From Pseudomonas bijieensis (GTDB lineage Bacteria > Pseudomonadota > Gammaproteobacteria > Pseudomonadales > Pseudomonadaceae), in NCBI RefSeq assembly GCF_013347965.1, contig NZ_CP048810.1:6199501-6263500 (forward strand): a DNA stretch of 64,000 bases, in the 5' to 3' direction. The notes below the pieces were generated by a model. That model ran no database searches. It had not been told where the DNA came from and was given only the letters and a program-made list of their open reading frames with translations. The stretch's first letter is position 1; every line of letters begins with the position of its first letter. Positions 37,501 to 45,547 of this stretch are shown here, in pieces. A program made the position numbers and the translations under genes.

Positions 37501-40500
37501 GGCCTGGCCCGTGGTTATCACCGCCGCCCCGAACTGACCGCCGAGCGTTTCGTCGCCAGCCCGTTCGTGGCCGGCGAGCGGCTGTACCGCACCGGCGACC
37601 TGGCGCGCTATCGCCCGAACGGGGTGATCGACTACATCGGCCGGATCGACCATCAGGTGAAGGTCCGCGGGTTCCGTATCGAATTGGGCGAGATCGAAGC
37701 GCGCCTGCTTGAACATGCGGCGGTGCGCGAAGCGGTGGTGGTGGCCCAGGACAGCCGCAGCGGCAAGGTGCTGAGCGGCTACGTGGTCGTCCAGGCCGAG
37801 GCAACCGGTGATTGGTCGCTGCTGCGTGAAGCGCTTCTGGTCCATTTGCGCCTGAACCTGCCGGAACACATGGTGCCGACGCACCTGACCCGCCTGGAAC
37901 ACATGCCGCTGAGCCCGAACGGCAAACTCGACCGCAAGGCGCTGCCGGCGCCGGACCTGGCCGAACGCCAAGAAGCATTCACGGCACCGGTCAACGCCAT
38001 CGAGCGGGCGCTGGTGGAGATCTGGCAAGGGGTGCTCGGCGTCGAGCGGGTGGGCACCGCCGACAACTTCTTCGCCCTGGGTGGCGACTCGATCAACTCG
38101 ATCCAGGTGGTCAGTCGGGCGCGTGCCCAAGGCATCGGCCTGGCTCCCAAGGACCTGTTCCTGCACCAGACCATCCAGGCCCTGGCGCGGGTCGCCATGG
38201 TGGCCGATGAGGCGGTGATCGACCTGGCACCGGTCACCGGCGACAGCTTGCTGGTGCCGATGCAGCACTGGTTTTTCGCCAGCGATATCCCGCACCGCGA
38301 CCACTGGAATCAATCGGTCCTGCTGACTCCGCGCGAACCGTTGGACATCGTGCATCTGCAACAGGCCCTCCAGCACGTGGTGGCCCATCACGATGCCCTG
38401 CGCCTGCGGTTCACCCAGGCCGACGATGGCCGCTGGCACGCCAGCCATCAGGCCGTGGATGAGCAACCGCTGGAGATCTGGCAGCGCACCGCCCAGAACG
38501 CCGCCGAGATCGTCGCCATCGCCGACCAGGCGCAACGCAGCCTCGACCTGCAGCACGGCCCGTTGCTGCGCTGCAGCCTGATCGCGGTGCAGGACGGCAG
38601 TTCGCGCCTGCACCTGGCGATTCATCACCTGGTCATGGACGGCGTGTCGTGGCGGGTGCTGCTGGAAGACCTGCAAAACGTCTACCGCCAATTACGGGCG
38701 AACCAGGTGCCGGCCTTGCCGGGCAAGTCCACGGCGTTCAAGGCCTGGGCCGCTCAGTTGCAGGACTACGCCCACAGCGAAACCCTGAACAAGGAACTGG
38801 ATTACTGGGTCGGGCAATTGGATCAGCCTCTGCCGCCGTTACCACGGGCCCGTCCCGAAGGCAGCCAGGCCGCGGCCCATGGCCGTTCGGTGAGCACACG
38901 CCTGGACGCTACCCAGACCCAGCGTCTGCTCAAGCAAGCGCCGACGGCCTATCGCACCCAGGTCAACGATTTGCTGCTCAGCGCCCTGGCGCAAGTGGTC
39001 TGCCAATGGACCGGGCAACCGGCCTGCCTGGTGCAGCTCGAAGGCCATGGCCGCGAAGAGCTGTTCGATGGCATCGACCTGAGCCGCACCGTCGGTTGGT
39101 TCACCAGCCTGTTCCCGGTGTTGCTGACACCGGCCAGCGACCCCGCCGAGTCCATCAAGCGGATCAAGGAACAGCTGCGCGCGGTGCCGAACAAGGGCCT
39201 GGGCTACGGCGTCCTGCGCTACCTCGGTGCCGAAGCGGTCCAGCAGCGGCTGGCAAAACTGCCGCCAGCGCGCATCACCTTCAACTACCTGGGGCAGTTC
39301 GACCAGAGCTTCGATGAGCAGGCGCTGTTCGTGCCAAGCGAGGAGGGCAGTGGCGCAGGGCACGGCGATGACGTGGCGCTGGGCAACTGGCTGACCCTCG
39401 ACGGGCGGATCTTCAACGGCCAGTTGTCCCTGGACTGGACTTTCAGTGGCGATGTCTTCGACGAGGCCACGCTCCAGCAGTTGGCCGATGCCTACGCGGT
39501 GGCGTTGCAACAACTGATCGACCACTGCTGCACCGACGGGCACCAGGGCCTGACACCTTCCGACTTCCCGCTGGCGCGCCTGAGCCAGTCGCAACTCAAC
39601 GGCCTGCCGGTGCCCGTGGCCCAGGTGGAGGACATCTACCCGCTGTCGCCGATGCAGGACGGCATGCTGTTCCACACCCTGGCCGACGACAGCTCCGGCT
39701 TGTACATCAACCAGATCAGCCTGCCGGTACACGGCCTGGACACCGAGCGTTTCGCCCGGGCCTGGACCGCGGTGATCGAGCGCGAGGACATCCTGCGCAC
39801 CAGTTTCCATTGGCAGGATGGCTTGAGCACGCCGGTACAAATCGTTCATCGCCAGGTTGAGTTGCCGTTGCAGATCGAAGACTGGCGTGGACAGGACATC
39901 AGCGAGCAGGCCATCAGCGCCCGGGCGACCGCCGATTACCTGGCCGGTTTCGACTTGAGCCGTGCGCCCTTGCAACGGGTGCTGTTGCTGCGCCTGGAAG
40001 ACGACCGTTACCAGATGATCTGGACCTGCCATCACATCCTCATGGACGGCTGGAGCAGTTCGCGCTTGTTCGGTGAGGTGTTGCAGTTCTACGCCCATGG
40101 GCAGGTGCCAAGCCGCAATGGTCGCTACCGCGAATTCATCGAATGGCTGCAACGCCAGGACCAGGGTGCGCTGGAGCGCTTCTGGCGCAGCCGCCTCGAC
40201 CCATTGGAACAGGCGACCTCCCTCAACCAGGCGATGTTCCCGCGGCATGTCGCGGCATTGCCGGGGCACGAGGCGCTGTATTCGCGCTGGGACGCAGCGC
40301 AGACCGCGCGGCTGCAACAGGCCTGCCGCGCCTTGCAGATCACACCGAACACCTTGATCCAAGGGGCGTGGCTGCTGTTGCTGCAGCGCTTCACCGGGCA
40401 AAACACCGTGGTCTTTGGCGCCACCGTCGCCGGGCGTCCGGCGGGGCTGGTCAACGCCGACAACATCCTTGGCCTGTTCATCAACACCTTGCCGGTGATC

Positions 40501-43500
40501 CAGACCCTGGACCCGGAGCAGCCGCTGGATCAATGGCTGCAGCAGTTGCAGGCCTACAACCTGGACCTCCGTGAGCATTCCCATGCGCCACTGGCGGACA
40601 TCCAGCGCTGGTCGGGCCTGGGCGGGCAGGGCTTGTTCGACAGCATCATCGTGTTCGAGAACTACCCCATCGACGAACGCCTGGCCGACCAGCAGGACAC
40701 CGGCCTGAGTTTCGGCGAGTCGCGCAATCATGACGTGACCAACTTCCCGATGGACCTGGCGGTCAACCTGGGTGAAACGCTGTCCATCGAGTACCTGTTC
40801 CTGCGCAACGCCTTCAGTGTCGAAGCGGTGGAGCGAATCCGCCGGACCCTGGAAGACACCCTGGAAGCGATGATCAATGCGCCCCACGCGTGCCTGGGCA
40901 ACCTGCAGCGCTTGTCGCTGGAGCAGTGGCAGGCCTTCGAGCAATGGAGCGCGGCACCGAACGGCTGCTATCAGGCGCAGTTGCTGCCGGAAATGATTGG
41001 CCGGCATGCCCGGTCGCGTCCACAGGCCACGGCGCTGGTGTGTGGCGACGACTCGCTGGACTATGGCGAACTGGAGTGTCGGGCCAACCGCCTGGCCCAC
41101 CGTTTGATCGAACTCGGCGCCGGCCCGGAAGTGGTGGTCGGCGTGGCCCTGGAGCGTTCGGTGGACATGGTCGTGGCGCTGCTGGCGGTGATGAAAAGCG
41201 GCTCGGCGTATGTGCCGCTGGACATCGATTACCCACCCGAGCGCCTGGCGTTCATGATCGAAGATTCGGCCATGGCGCTGTTGCTGACCCACAGCCGGGT
41301 GCAGGGGCGCCTGCCTGAGCTCGACGGTTTGGCGCGCCTGGCCATCGACGGTTTCGACAGCCGTGGCTACAGCGACCTGCCGCCGCACAGCGGCTTGCTG
41401 GGTGGCAACCTGGCCTACCTGATCTACACCTCCGGCTCCACCGGCCGACCCAAAGGCGTCGCCGTGGCGCACGGGCCGATGAGCATGCATTGCCAGGCCA
41501 TCGCCGGGCTGTATGACATGGACGAGCACACCCGTGAGCTGCATTTCATGTCGTTCGCCTTCGACGGCGCCCATGAGCGCTGGCTGAGCACGCTATTGAG
41601 CGGCGGCACCCTGGTGATTCGCGACGGCGCGCTGTGGACGCCGGAGCAGACCTTCGACGCCTTGCACCGCCACGGCATCACCATCGCCTGCTTCCCGCCG
41701 GCCTACCTCAAGCAACTGGCCGAATACGCTGCCCACAGCCAGCTGGCGCCACCGCCGGTGCGGGTATACTGCTTCGGCGGCGATGCGGTGCCGGACCAGA
41801 CCTTCGAACAAGTGAAGGCGGCGCTGCGCCCGCAATGCTTCACCAACGGCTATGGGCCGACGGAAACCGTGGTCACGCCCATGTTGTGGAAGGTGCCGGC
41901 CAGCGAACGTTGCGAAGCCGCCTACGCGCCGATCGGGCGGGCGGTGGGCGAGCGCGCCTTGTATGTCCTGGACGACAACCTCAACCCGTTGCCGCCGGGC
42001 ATTGCCGGCGAGTTGTACATCGGTGGCGAGGGGATCGCCCGTGGTTATCACCGCCGCCCGGACCTGAGTGCCGAGCGCTTCGTGCCGGACCCGTTCGGCC
42101 AGCCGGGCGATCGCCTGTACCGCAGCGGCGACCTGGTGCGCCAGCGTGTCGACGGGGTGCTCGATTACGTCGGGCGTATCGACCACCAGATCAAGGTGCG
42201 GGGTTTCCGCATCGAACTGGGGGAAATCGAAGCCAGCTTGCGACAGTTGGACGACGTCAGCGATGCGTTGGTGATCGCCCGCGACAGTGCCTCGGGCAAG
42301 CAACTGATCGGCTACGTGGTCACCCCCGAGGGCATGGCCATCGGTGATCGGCTCAAGGCCGAGCTGCGGGCGCAGTTGCCCGATTACATGGTGCCGGCCC
42401 AGGTCATCTGCCTGGAGGCGCTGCCGGTCACGCCGAACGGCAAGCTCGACCGCCAGGCCCTGCCAGAGCCGGAATTCAAGGGCGCCGAGTATGTGCCCGG
42501 GCGCAACCGCGACGAGCAACTGCTGGCCGAGGTCTGGGCCGAGGTGTTGCAAGTCGAGCGGGTGGGCATCACCGACAACTTCTTCGAGTTGGGCGGTGAC
42601 TCGATCCTCAGCCTGCAAGTGGTTTCGCGGGTACGCAACCATCCGGAGCTGAAGATGGAGCTCAAGCTGCGGGACCTGATGCGTGGCCAGACCATCGAGG
42701 CGATTTTCGACCAGCGTTCGAACACGCTTGCCGTGACGGTCGAGGATGTGACCCAGGTGGCGGGCGAAGGGCAGTTCAACCTGATTCCGATCCAGCAATG
42801 GTGGTTTGACCAGCGCATGAGTGAACCCCACCACTACAACCAGGCGTTGATGCTGCGGGCCCGCCAGGGGGTGAACCTGACGGCGCTGGAATTGGCGTTG
42901 CGCGGCATGATGCAGCAGCACGACGCCTTACGCCTGCGCTTCAGTGAGGTCGGCGGGCGTCACCTGCAACATTACCAGGCGTTGGAGGAAATGCAGGCGC
43001 AGTGGGCCAGCGAACCCTTGTTGTGGCAGCACACGGTGGCCGATGAAGCCGAGCTGGAGCTGTACGCCGAACAGGTACAGCGCAGCCTCGATGTGCACAA
43101 CGGGCCGGTGTGGCGCACCGCGCACGTGACCTTGGGCAGTGGTGAGATTCGTGTGCTGATGGTCATTCATCACCTGGTCATCGACACGGTGTCGTGGCGT
43201 TTGCTCCTGCAGGATTTGCAGACCGCTTATGCGGCCTACAGCGACGGCCAGACGCCGAACCTGCCGATACGCACCAGCAGCTACCGGGCCTGGGCCGAGG
43301 GCTTGCAGGCCTATGCACGGGATTATCCGGCCCAGGAAAAAGCCTGGTGGCTGGAGCAGATCGACCAGCCGGGTAGCGAGTTGCCGTGTGACAACCCGCG
43401 GGGCAAGAACCAGGTGCAGTACCAGTCGGTCGCGCATTTGAGCCTGTCGGAGCAGCACACCCAGCAGTTGCTCAAACAGGTGCCGGCGGTCTACCAGACG

Positions 43501-44094
43501 CAGATCAACGACGTGTTGCTGGCGGCGCTGAGCCGGGTGTTGTGCCGCTGGAGCCAGCAGCCTTCGGTGCTGATCCAGCTGGAGGGGCATGGTCGCGAGG
43601 ACTTGGTCAAGGACATCGACCTGAGCCGCAGCCTGGGCTGGTTCACCAGCATGTTCCCGGTGCGCCTGACCCCGAGCCCGGACGCCGACATCGGCACGTC
43701 GGTGCGGGCGGTGCAGCGGCAGTTGGCCGCCGTGCCGAACAAGGGGTTGGGCTATGGCGTGTTGCGCTACATGAGCGGCGAGCCGATGGCCGCCACCTTG
43801 GGCCGCGCCCCCCAGGCGCGGGTGACGTTCAACTACCTGGGGCAGTTCGACCAGAGTTTCGACGACAAGGCGTTGCTGGTGCCAGCGGCGGAAAGCTACG
43901 GCAGTTGCTACAGCCCCCATGCCGCGTTGGGCAACTGGCTGGAAGTGGTGGGGCAGGTGTACGACGGGCGCCTGGCGCTGCGCTGCATCTTCAGCACCCG
44001 CCGCTACCGTGCCGAGACTGTCGAGGGATTGATGCGCGCGTACCAGGAGGAACTGGAAGCGTTGATCGAGCACTGCGTGGCGCAGGCTGCCTAA
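31546..44094 (+). CDS. pyoverdine side-chain NRPS 3, three modules ending in an epimerase, no thioesterase domain
   Basis: 4182 residues from ATG 31546 (GGAGG upstream). Module 7: LCL condensation near 179, adenylation from 507, carrier near 1086. Module 8: LCL condensation with HHIVSDAWS near 1279 (Gly of HHxxxDG is Ala), adenylation from 1607, carrier FFALGGDS near 2175, epimerase near 2360. Module 9: DCL condensation near 2828, adenylation from about 3146, carrier FFELGGDS near 3678, epimerase HHLVIDTVSW near 3874. Hand-read pockets: A7 D-I-L-Q-L-G-L-I-W (Gly), A8 D-V-W-H-V-S-L-I-D (Ser), A9 D-G-E-C-Y-F-G-V-T (basic, like A2). Translated REP elements enlarge A7 and A8. The protein ends just after the epimerase, so it cannot release the product; in P. 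aeruginosa the gene at this position, pvdD, carries the terminal thioesterase. Confidence 0.95.
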   Translation: MDTAVAQRIARRFITLPLEKRRLYLQKMLEENVSPANLPIAPVSAEFDTLSLSFAQERQWFLWQLDPESAAYHMPTALRLRGPLDIAALEQSFTALVARHESLRTTFQTQGEQVVQQVHAAAPVRLQADTLEQRPDETQLRQLIEAETRQLFDLQQGPLLRTRLLRLAADDHVLIVTLHHIVADGWSMQVMVEELVNGYAAFSQGHVPELPALPIQYADYAIWQRHWMEAGERERQLEYWTARLGGQQPVLELPTDFPRPAVMSYRGARLELAIDAVLAGDLKHMAQREGVSLFMLLLASFQALLHRYSGQHDIRVGVPTANRNRVETERLIGFFVNTQVLDSDVQSQDSFGALLQQVKQAALGAQAHQELPFEQLVEALQPERNLSHSPLFQVMFNHRTQGPAGEGPVGALKVEGLRWDSHTAQFDLTLETVEHSEGLSAGLIYATDLFGAETIARMAGHWQNLLRAIVADPTQRIGELPLLDAAERQAQLDDGQRNAAPAPEAGFVHQLFERQAARTPDAPALVIDDERWSYGQLNARANQLAGKLQSLGVGPDVLVGIAVERSAHMLVGLLAILKAGGTYLPLDPAFPQDRLAYMIEDSGIELLLTQNSLLNRFSAPCGSEPVGAKLARDGGSSVNGDGGCADAIASKLCSHRFAPTGAGVGITTLVLDQEGDWLDGYACEAPATHLDAEHLAYAIYTSGSTGKPKGVMVRHGALTNFVASMAKAPGMTAQDRALSLTTFSFDIFGLEIYVPLMVGACIVLTGQHIAQDPYAVLALIAAEQVNVVQATPSTWRMLLDNEHAQGLRGCKCLCGGEALPRELAVRMLALGGEVWNLYGPTETTIWSALHPLQTQAAQPWLGGPIDNTTLYIVGADLMPVPYGVAGELLIGGQGLARGYFQRPALTAERFVPHPFVAGERLYRTGDLARQRADGILEYLGRIDHQVKIRGFRIELGEIEARLLEQGSVREAAVLAQDAPGGQALVAYIVPTAELDDLDATAQSDLRDSLTAGLKVNLPDYMVPAHVVLLPRFPLTPNGKLDRKQLPKPDASQWQKTYVAPQTSVQQAVATIWADILKVRRVGLDDNFFELGGHSLLATQVMSRIRQQLNIQVPLRLLFAHNSLRAFVEALGTASANDEPSIPRIPRDQPLALSYAQQRQWFLWQLEPTSSAYHIPAALRLRGALDRAALQQSFDALVARHESLRTRFVLDNERPLQVIDAPAPLTLAVESVDAGIDEQALRGLIEAETRRLFDLQRGPLLRVKLLQLGADEHVLILTQHHIVSDAWSMQIMVDDLLQLYAGFSQGQPVALAPLLIQYADYGHWQRQWLAAGEQQRQLDYWLEQLGGEQPILELPTDHPRPAQQSYRGARLPIVIEPALAEGLKRLAQQHNSTLFMLLLAGFQTLLHRYSGQDDIRVGVPIANRNREETERLLGFFVNTQVLKADIDGNLRFDQLLDQVKQRALGAQAHQDLPFEQLVERLEPARNLSHTPLFQVMFNHASEARRDLSALPGLSLEQLTWDSGTAQFDLTLDTFEYADGLSAALTYARDLFEPGTIARLGEHWLNLLRAIVANPTQRIAELPMLDGAQRRVIVEDWNRTYADYPNHVPVHQLIEAQVERDPHAEALVFEGQSLSYAQLNARANQLARALIARGIGPDVLVGIAVQRSVEMVVGLLAILKAGGAYVPLDPEYPPERLAYMIEDSGIELLLTQSSLLNQLPLSCGSELARDGGGSVNSDVEGEGLIASRLAPTGGGVTPLVLDGDDAWLRDYPTDNPPSRVVAENLAYVIYTSGSTGKPKGAGNSHGALTNRLCWMQQAYGLEAGDSVLQKTPFSFDVSVWEFFWPLMTGVRLVVAAPGDHRDPQKLVSLIERESITTLHFVPSMLQAFVLDANVSRCTSLTRIVCSGEALPVDAQQQVFAKLPDARLYNLYGPTEAAIDVTHWTCRDEGRDAVPIGEPIANLMTYILDDELNPVPSGVNGELYLSGQGLARGYHRRPELTAERFVASPFVAGERLYRTGDLARYRPNGVIDYIGRIDHQVKVRGFRIELGEIEARLLEHAAVREAVVVAQDSRSGKVLSGYVVVQAEATGDWSLLREALLVHLRLNLPEHMVPTHLTRLEHMPLSPNGKLDRKALPAPDLAERQEAFTAPVNAIERALVEIWQGVLGVERVGTADNFFALGGDSINSIQVVSRARAQGIGLAPKDLFLHQTIQALARVAMVADEAVIDLAPVTGDSLLVPMQHWFFASDIPHRDHWNQSVLLTPREPLDIVHLQQALQHVVAHHDALRLRFTQADDGRWHASHQAVDEQPLEIWQRTAQNAAEIVAIADQAQRSLDLQHGPLLRCSLIAVQDGSSRLHLAIHHLVMDGVSWRVLLEDLQNVYRQLRANQVPALPGKSTAFKAWAAQLQDYAHSETLNKELDYWVGQLDQPLPPLPRARPEGSQAAAHGRSVSTRLDATQTQRLLKQAPTAYRTQVNDLLLSALAQVVCQWTGQPACLVQLEGHGREELFDGIDLSRTVGWFTSLFPVLLTPASDPAESIKRIKEQLRAVPNKGLGYGVLRYLGAEAVQQRLAKLPPARITFNYLGQFDQSFDEQALFVPSEEGSGAGHGDDVALGNWLTLDGRIFNGQLSLDWTFSGDVFDEATLQQLADAYAVALQQLIDHCCTDGHQGLTPSDFPLARLSQSQLNGLPVPVAQVEDIYPLSPMQDGMLFHTLADDSSGLYINQISLPVHGLDTERFARAWTAVIEREDILRTSFHWQDGLSTPVQIVHRQVELPLQIEDWRGQDISEQAISARATADYLAGFDLSRAPLQRVLLLRLEDDRYQMIWTCHHILMDGWSSSRLFGEVLQFYAHGQVPSRNGRYREFIEWLQRQDQGALERFWRSRLDPLEQATSLNQAMFPRHVAALPGHEALYSRWDAAQTARLQQACRALQITPNTLIQGAWLLLLQRFTGQNTVVFGATVAGRPAGLVNADNILGLFINTLPVIQTLDPEQPLDQWLQQLQAYNLDLREHSHAPLADIQRWSGLGGQGLFDSIIVFENYPIDERLADQQDTGLSFGESRNHDVTNFPMDLAVNLGETLSIEYLFLRNAFSVEAVERIRRTLEDTLEAMINAPHACLGNLQRLSLEQWQAFEQWSAAPNGCYQAQLLPEMIGRHARSRPQATALVCGDDSLDYGELECRANRLAHRLIELGAGPEVVVGVALERSVDMVVALLAVMKSGSAYVPLDIDYPPERLAFMIEDSAMALLLTHSRVQGRLPELDGLARLAIDGFDSRGYSDLPPHSGLLGGNLAYLIYTSGSTGRPKGVAVAHGPMSMHCQAIAGLYDMDEHTRELHFMSFAFDGAHERWLSTLLSGGTLVIRDGALWTPEQTFDALHRHGITIACFPPAYLKQLAEYAAHSQLAPPPVRVYCFGGDAVPDQTFEQVKAALRPQCFTNGYGPTETVVTPMLWKVPASERCEAAYAPIGRAVGERALYVLDDNLNPLPPGIAGELYIGGEGIARGYHRRPDLSAERFVPDPFGQPGDRLYRSGDLVRQRVDGVLDYVGRIDHQIKVRGFRIELGEIEASLRQLDDVSDALVIARDSASGKQLIGYVVTPEGMAIGDRLKAELRAQLPDYMVPAQVICLEALPVTPNGKLDRQALPEPEFKGAEYVPGRNRDEQLLAEVWAEVLQVERVGITDNFFELGGDSILSLQVVSRVRNHPELKMELKLRDLMRGQTIEAIFDQRSNTLAVTVEDVTQVAGEGQFNLIPIQQWWFDQRMSEPHHYNQALMLRARQGVNLTALELALRGMMQQHDALRLRFSEVGGRHLQHYQALEEMQAQWASEPLLWQHTVADEAELELYAEQVQRSLDVHNGPVWRTAHVTLGSGEIRVLMVIHHLVIDTVSWRLLLQDLQTAYAAYSDGQTPNLPIRTSSYRAWAEGLQAYARDYPAQEKAWWLEQIDQPGSELPCDNPRGKNQVQYQSVAHLSLSEQHTQQLLKQVPAVYQTQINDVLLAALSRVLCRWSQQPSVLIQLEGHGREDLVKDIDLSRSLGWFTSMFPVRLTPSPDADIGTSVRAVQRQLAAVPNKGLGYGVLRYMSGEPMAATLGRAPQARVTFNYLGQFDQSFDDKALLVPAAESYGSCYSPHAALGNWLEVVGQVYDGRLALRCIFSTRRYRAETVEGLMRAYQEELEALIEHCVAQAA
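33407..33528. repeat. type II REP doublet inside the A7 adenylation-domain coding sequence
   Basis: Tandem GTGGGAGCGAGCC-TGTGGGAGCAAAGCTTGCTCGCG on the left and CGCGAGCAAGCTTTGCTCCCAC-AGG-TTCGCTCCCAC on the right, with a spacer. The frame stays open and adds about 44 residues (CGSEPVGAKLARDGG ... FAPTG) between LLTQNSLLN and GITTLVLDQEG. The site is the loop just after the A2-type motif, the same loop as in A8 and the A3 scar. Confidence 0.9.
36707..36797. repeat. type II REP doublet inside the A8 adenylation-domain coding sequence
   Basis: GTGGGAGCGAGCTTGCTCGCGA, a spacer, and CGCGAGCAGGCTCGCTCCCAC form an inverted pair within the open frame. It encodes about 32 extra residues (CGSELARDGGGSV ... 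RLAPTGG) between LLTQSSLLNQLPLS and GVTPLVLDGDD. Confidence 0.9.
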
Positions 44095-44101
44095 GGATGG
44101 G

Positions 44102-44132
44102 GGCGGGTTCATCGTTATATGAGGAACCCGCC
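44102..44132 (+). terminator. hairpin after the last NRPS gene
   Basis: GGCGGGTTC and GAACCCGCC form a 9-base-pair perfect stem with a 13-base loop, starting 8 bases after the NRPS stop. There is no T-run, so it could attenuate transcription or protect the transcript end rather than terminate strongly. Confidence 0.4.
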
Positions 44133-44165
44133 GTCGCCTGGAGGAAGATAGCCAGCACCGAACCT

Positions 44166-44298
44166 GTGGCGAGGGGAGCTTGCTCCCGCTGGGCTGCGAA
44201 GCGGCCCCAAAACCAGCCCTCTCGAAACAACTGACCCACCGAGGTGCTGGCCATTGGGGCTGCTGTGCAGCCCAGCGGGAGCAAGCTCCCCTCGCCAC
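44166..44298. repeat. REP doublet, type I (long spacer)
   Basis: Inverted GTGGCGAGGGGAGC arms around the long spacer version (GCGGCCCCAAAACCAGCCC ... CCATTGGGGCTGCTGTGC). It is almost the same element as those at 55581 and 56457 and lies between the last NRPS gene and the hydrolase. Confidence 0.9.
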
Positions 44299-44362
44299 AG
44301 GGTTTTGCATGAGCCTGAGTGGCTCATCTTTTACCCATGGTTTTTCACAAGGAACCCCTGCG

Positions 44363-45325
44363 ATGTCCCTGCATCTGGAACTCAACGCCTTCCTCGACCT
44401 GGCCGAAGAAAGCCAGGCCGAGGGCCCCGGGCCGTTTCACCTGTCGACGCCGGCCCAGGCCCGCGAGGCGTTCGAGCGTACCACCGGGCAATTGCGCTGG
44501 AACGCTCCGGCGGATGTGCAGTGCGCCGCTCACGCATTCACCGCCCGTGACGGTGCACCGCTGACCCTGCGTCTGTATCGTCCGGCCACGGCTGCGGCCC
44601 AGGTGTTGCCGGTGCTGGTGTACTTTCACGGCGGCGGCTATGTGGTCGGCAGCCTGGACTCCCACGATGGTGTCTGCCGCGAATTCTGCGCCCGGACGCC
44701 GTGCGCGGTGTTGTCGGTGGGCTATCGCCTGGCCCCGGAACACACCTTCCCGACCCCGCTGAACGACGGCGCCGATGCCCTCGACTGGCTGGCCCGGCAG
44801 GCCCGCGCCGAAGGCCTGGACCTCAGCCGCGTGGCGTTCGGCGGCGACAGCGTCGGCGCGACACTGGCGACGGTGCTTGCGCTGCAAGCGGCCCTGGAAC
44901 CCGCCTCCCTGGCGATCCAACCGTGCTTTCAGTTGCTCTGCTACCCGGTGACCGATGCGTCCACCAGCAGCCCATCCACCGAGTTGTTCGGCGAAGGGTA
45001 TCTGCTGGAGAGCGAAACCCTGGAGTGGTTCTACCGGCACTACGCCAATGAGCCCAGCGATCGCCTGGACTGGCGTTTCTCGCCGTTGCTGGCACCCGGT
45101 TACCCAGGCCTGGCCCCGGCCCTGATCGCCCTGGCCGGCCATGACCCGCTGCTCGACGAAGGCCGCGCCTACGCCCGGCGCTTGCAGGAACAGGGGGTAA
45201 GCGTGGAGCTGATCGAATACACCGGCCTGATCCACGACTACCTGCGTTTGCAGAGCGTGGTGCCGGAGATTGACGAGGTGTACGCGCAATTGAGCCAAGC
45301 CTTGCGGATTGCACTCACTGCCTGA
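44363..45325 (+). CDS. alpha/beta hydrolase of the hormone-sensitive-lipase family
   Basis: A 320-residue protein starting MSLHLELNAFLDLAEES. It has the HSL oxyanion motif YFHGGGYV near residue 90, the nucleophile elbow GGDSVGA near residue 161, then the Asp in LAGHDPLLDEG and the His in GLIHDYL near residue 292. ATG 44363 follows AGGA by about 8 bases. It is cytoplasmic, with no signal peptide. It follows the NRPS genes on the same strand and precedes a strong terminator, so it probably ends the NRPS transcript. HSL-type enzymes are esterases or amidases. A role in processing or releasing the peptide would be attractive because the NRPS lacks a thioesterase domain, but nothing in the sequence proves it. 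Confidence 0.88.
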   Translation: MSLHLELNAFLDLAEESQAEGPGPFHLSTPAQAREAFERTTGQLRWNAPADVQCAAHAFTARDGAPLTLRLYRPATAAAQVLPVLVYFHGGGYVVGSLDSHDGVCREFCARTPCAVLSVGYRLAPEHTFPTPLNDGADALDWLARQARAEGLDLSRVAFGGDSVGATLATVLALQAALEPASLAIQPCFQLLCYPVTDASTSSPSTELFGEGYLLESETLEWFYRHYANEPSDRLDWRFSPLLAPGYPGLAPALIALAGHDPLLDEGRAYARRLQEQGVSVELIEYTGLIHDYLRLQSVVPEIDEVYAQLSQALRIALTA

Positions 45326-45381
45326 AACACCACAAAACAACTGTGGGTGGTCTCAGAATTTGCATAGGCCACAGATCCCCT

Positions 45382-45468
45382 GTGGGAGCGAGCTTGCTCG
45401 CGATAGCGGCAGGTCAGCCAGCACTTAAGTGCCTGATACACCGCCATCGCGAGCAAGCTCGCTCCCAC
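45382..45468. repeat. REP doublet, type II
   Basis: GTGGGAGCGAGCTTGCTCGCGATAGCGG and CCGCCATCGCGAGCAAGCTCGCTCCCAC form a clean inverted pair, the best-formed type II doublet in the window. It separates the hydrolase stop from the terminator shared with the receptor gene. Confidence 0.92.
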
Positions 45469-45504
45469 AGTTGTTTTGTGGTGATTTCAGTATTTTGCAG
45501 GCAC

Positions 45505-45533
45505 AAAAAAACCGGGCCAGGCCCGGTTTTTTT
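45505..45533. terminator. bidirectional rho-independent terminator
   Basis: A7, then CCGGGC-CAG-GCCCGG, then T7. It is symmetrical and lies between the convergent hydrolase and receptor genes (stops at 45325 and 45548), so it can serve both. Confidence 0.92.
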
Positions 45534-45547
45534 GTGTGCGGTGTTGC

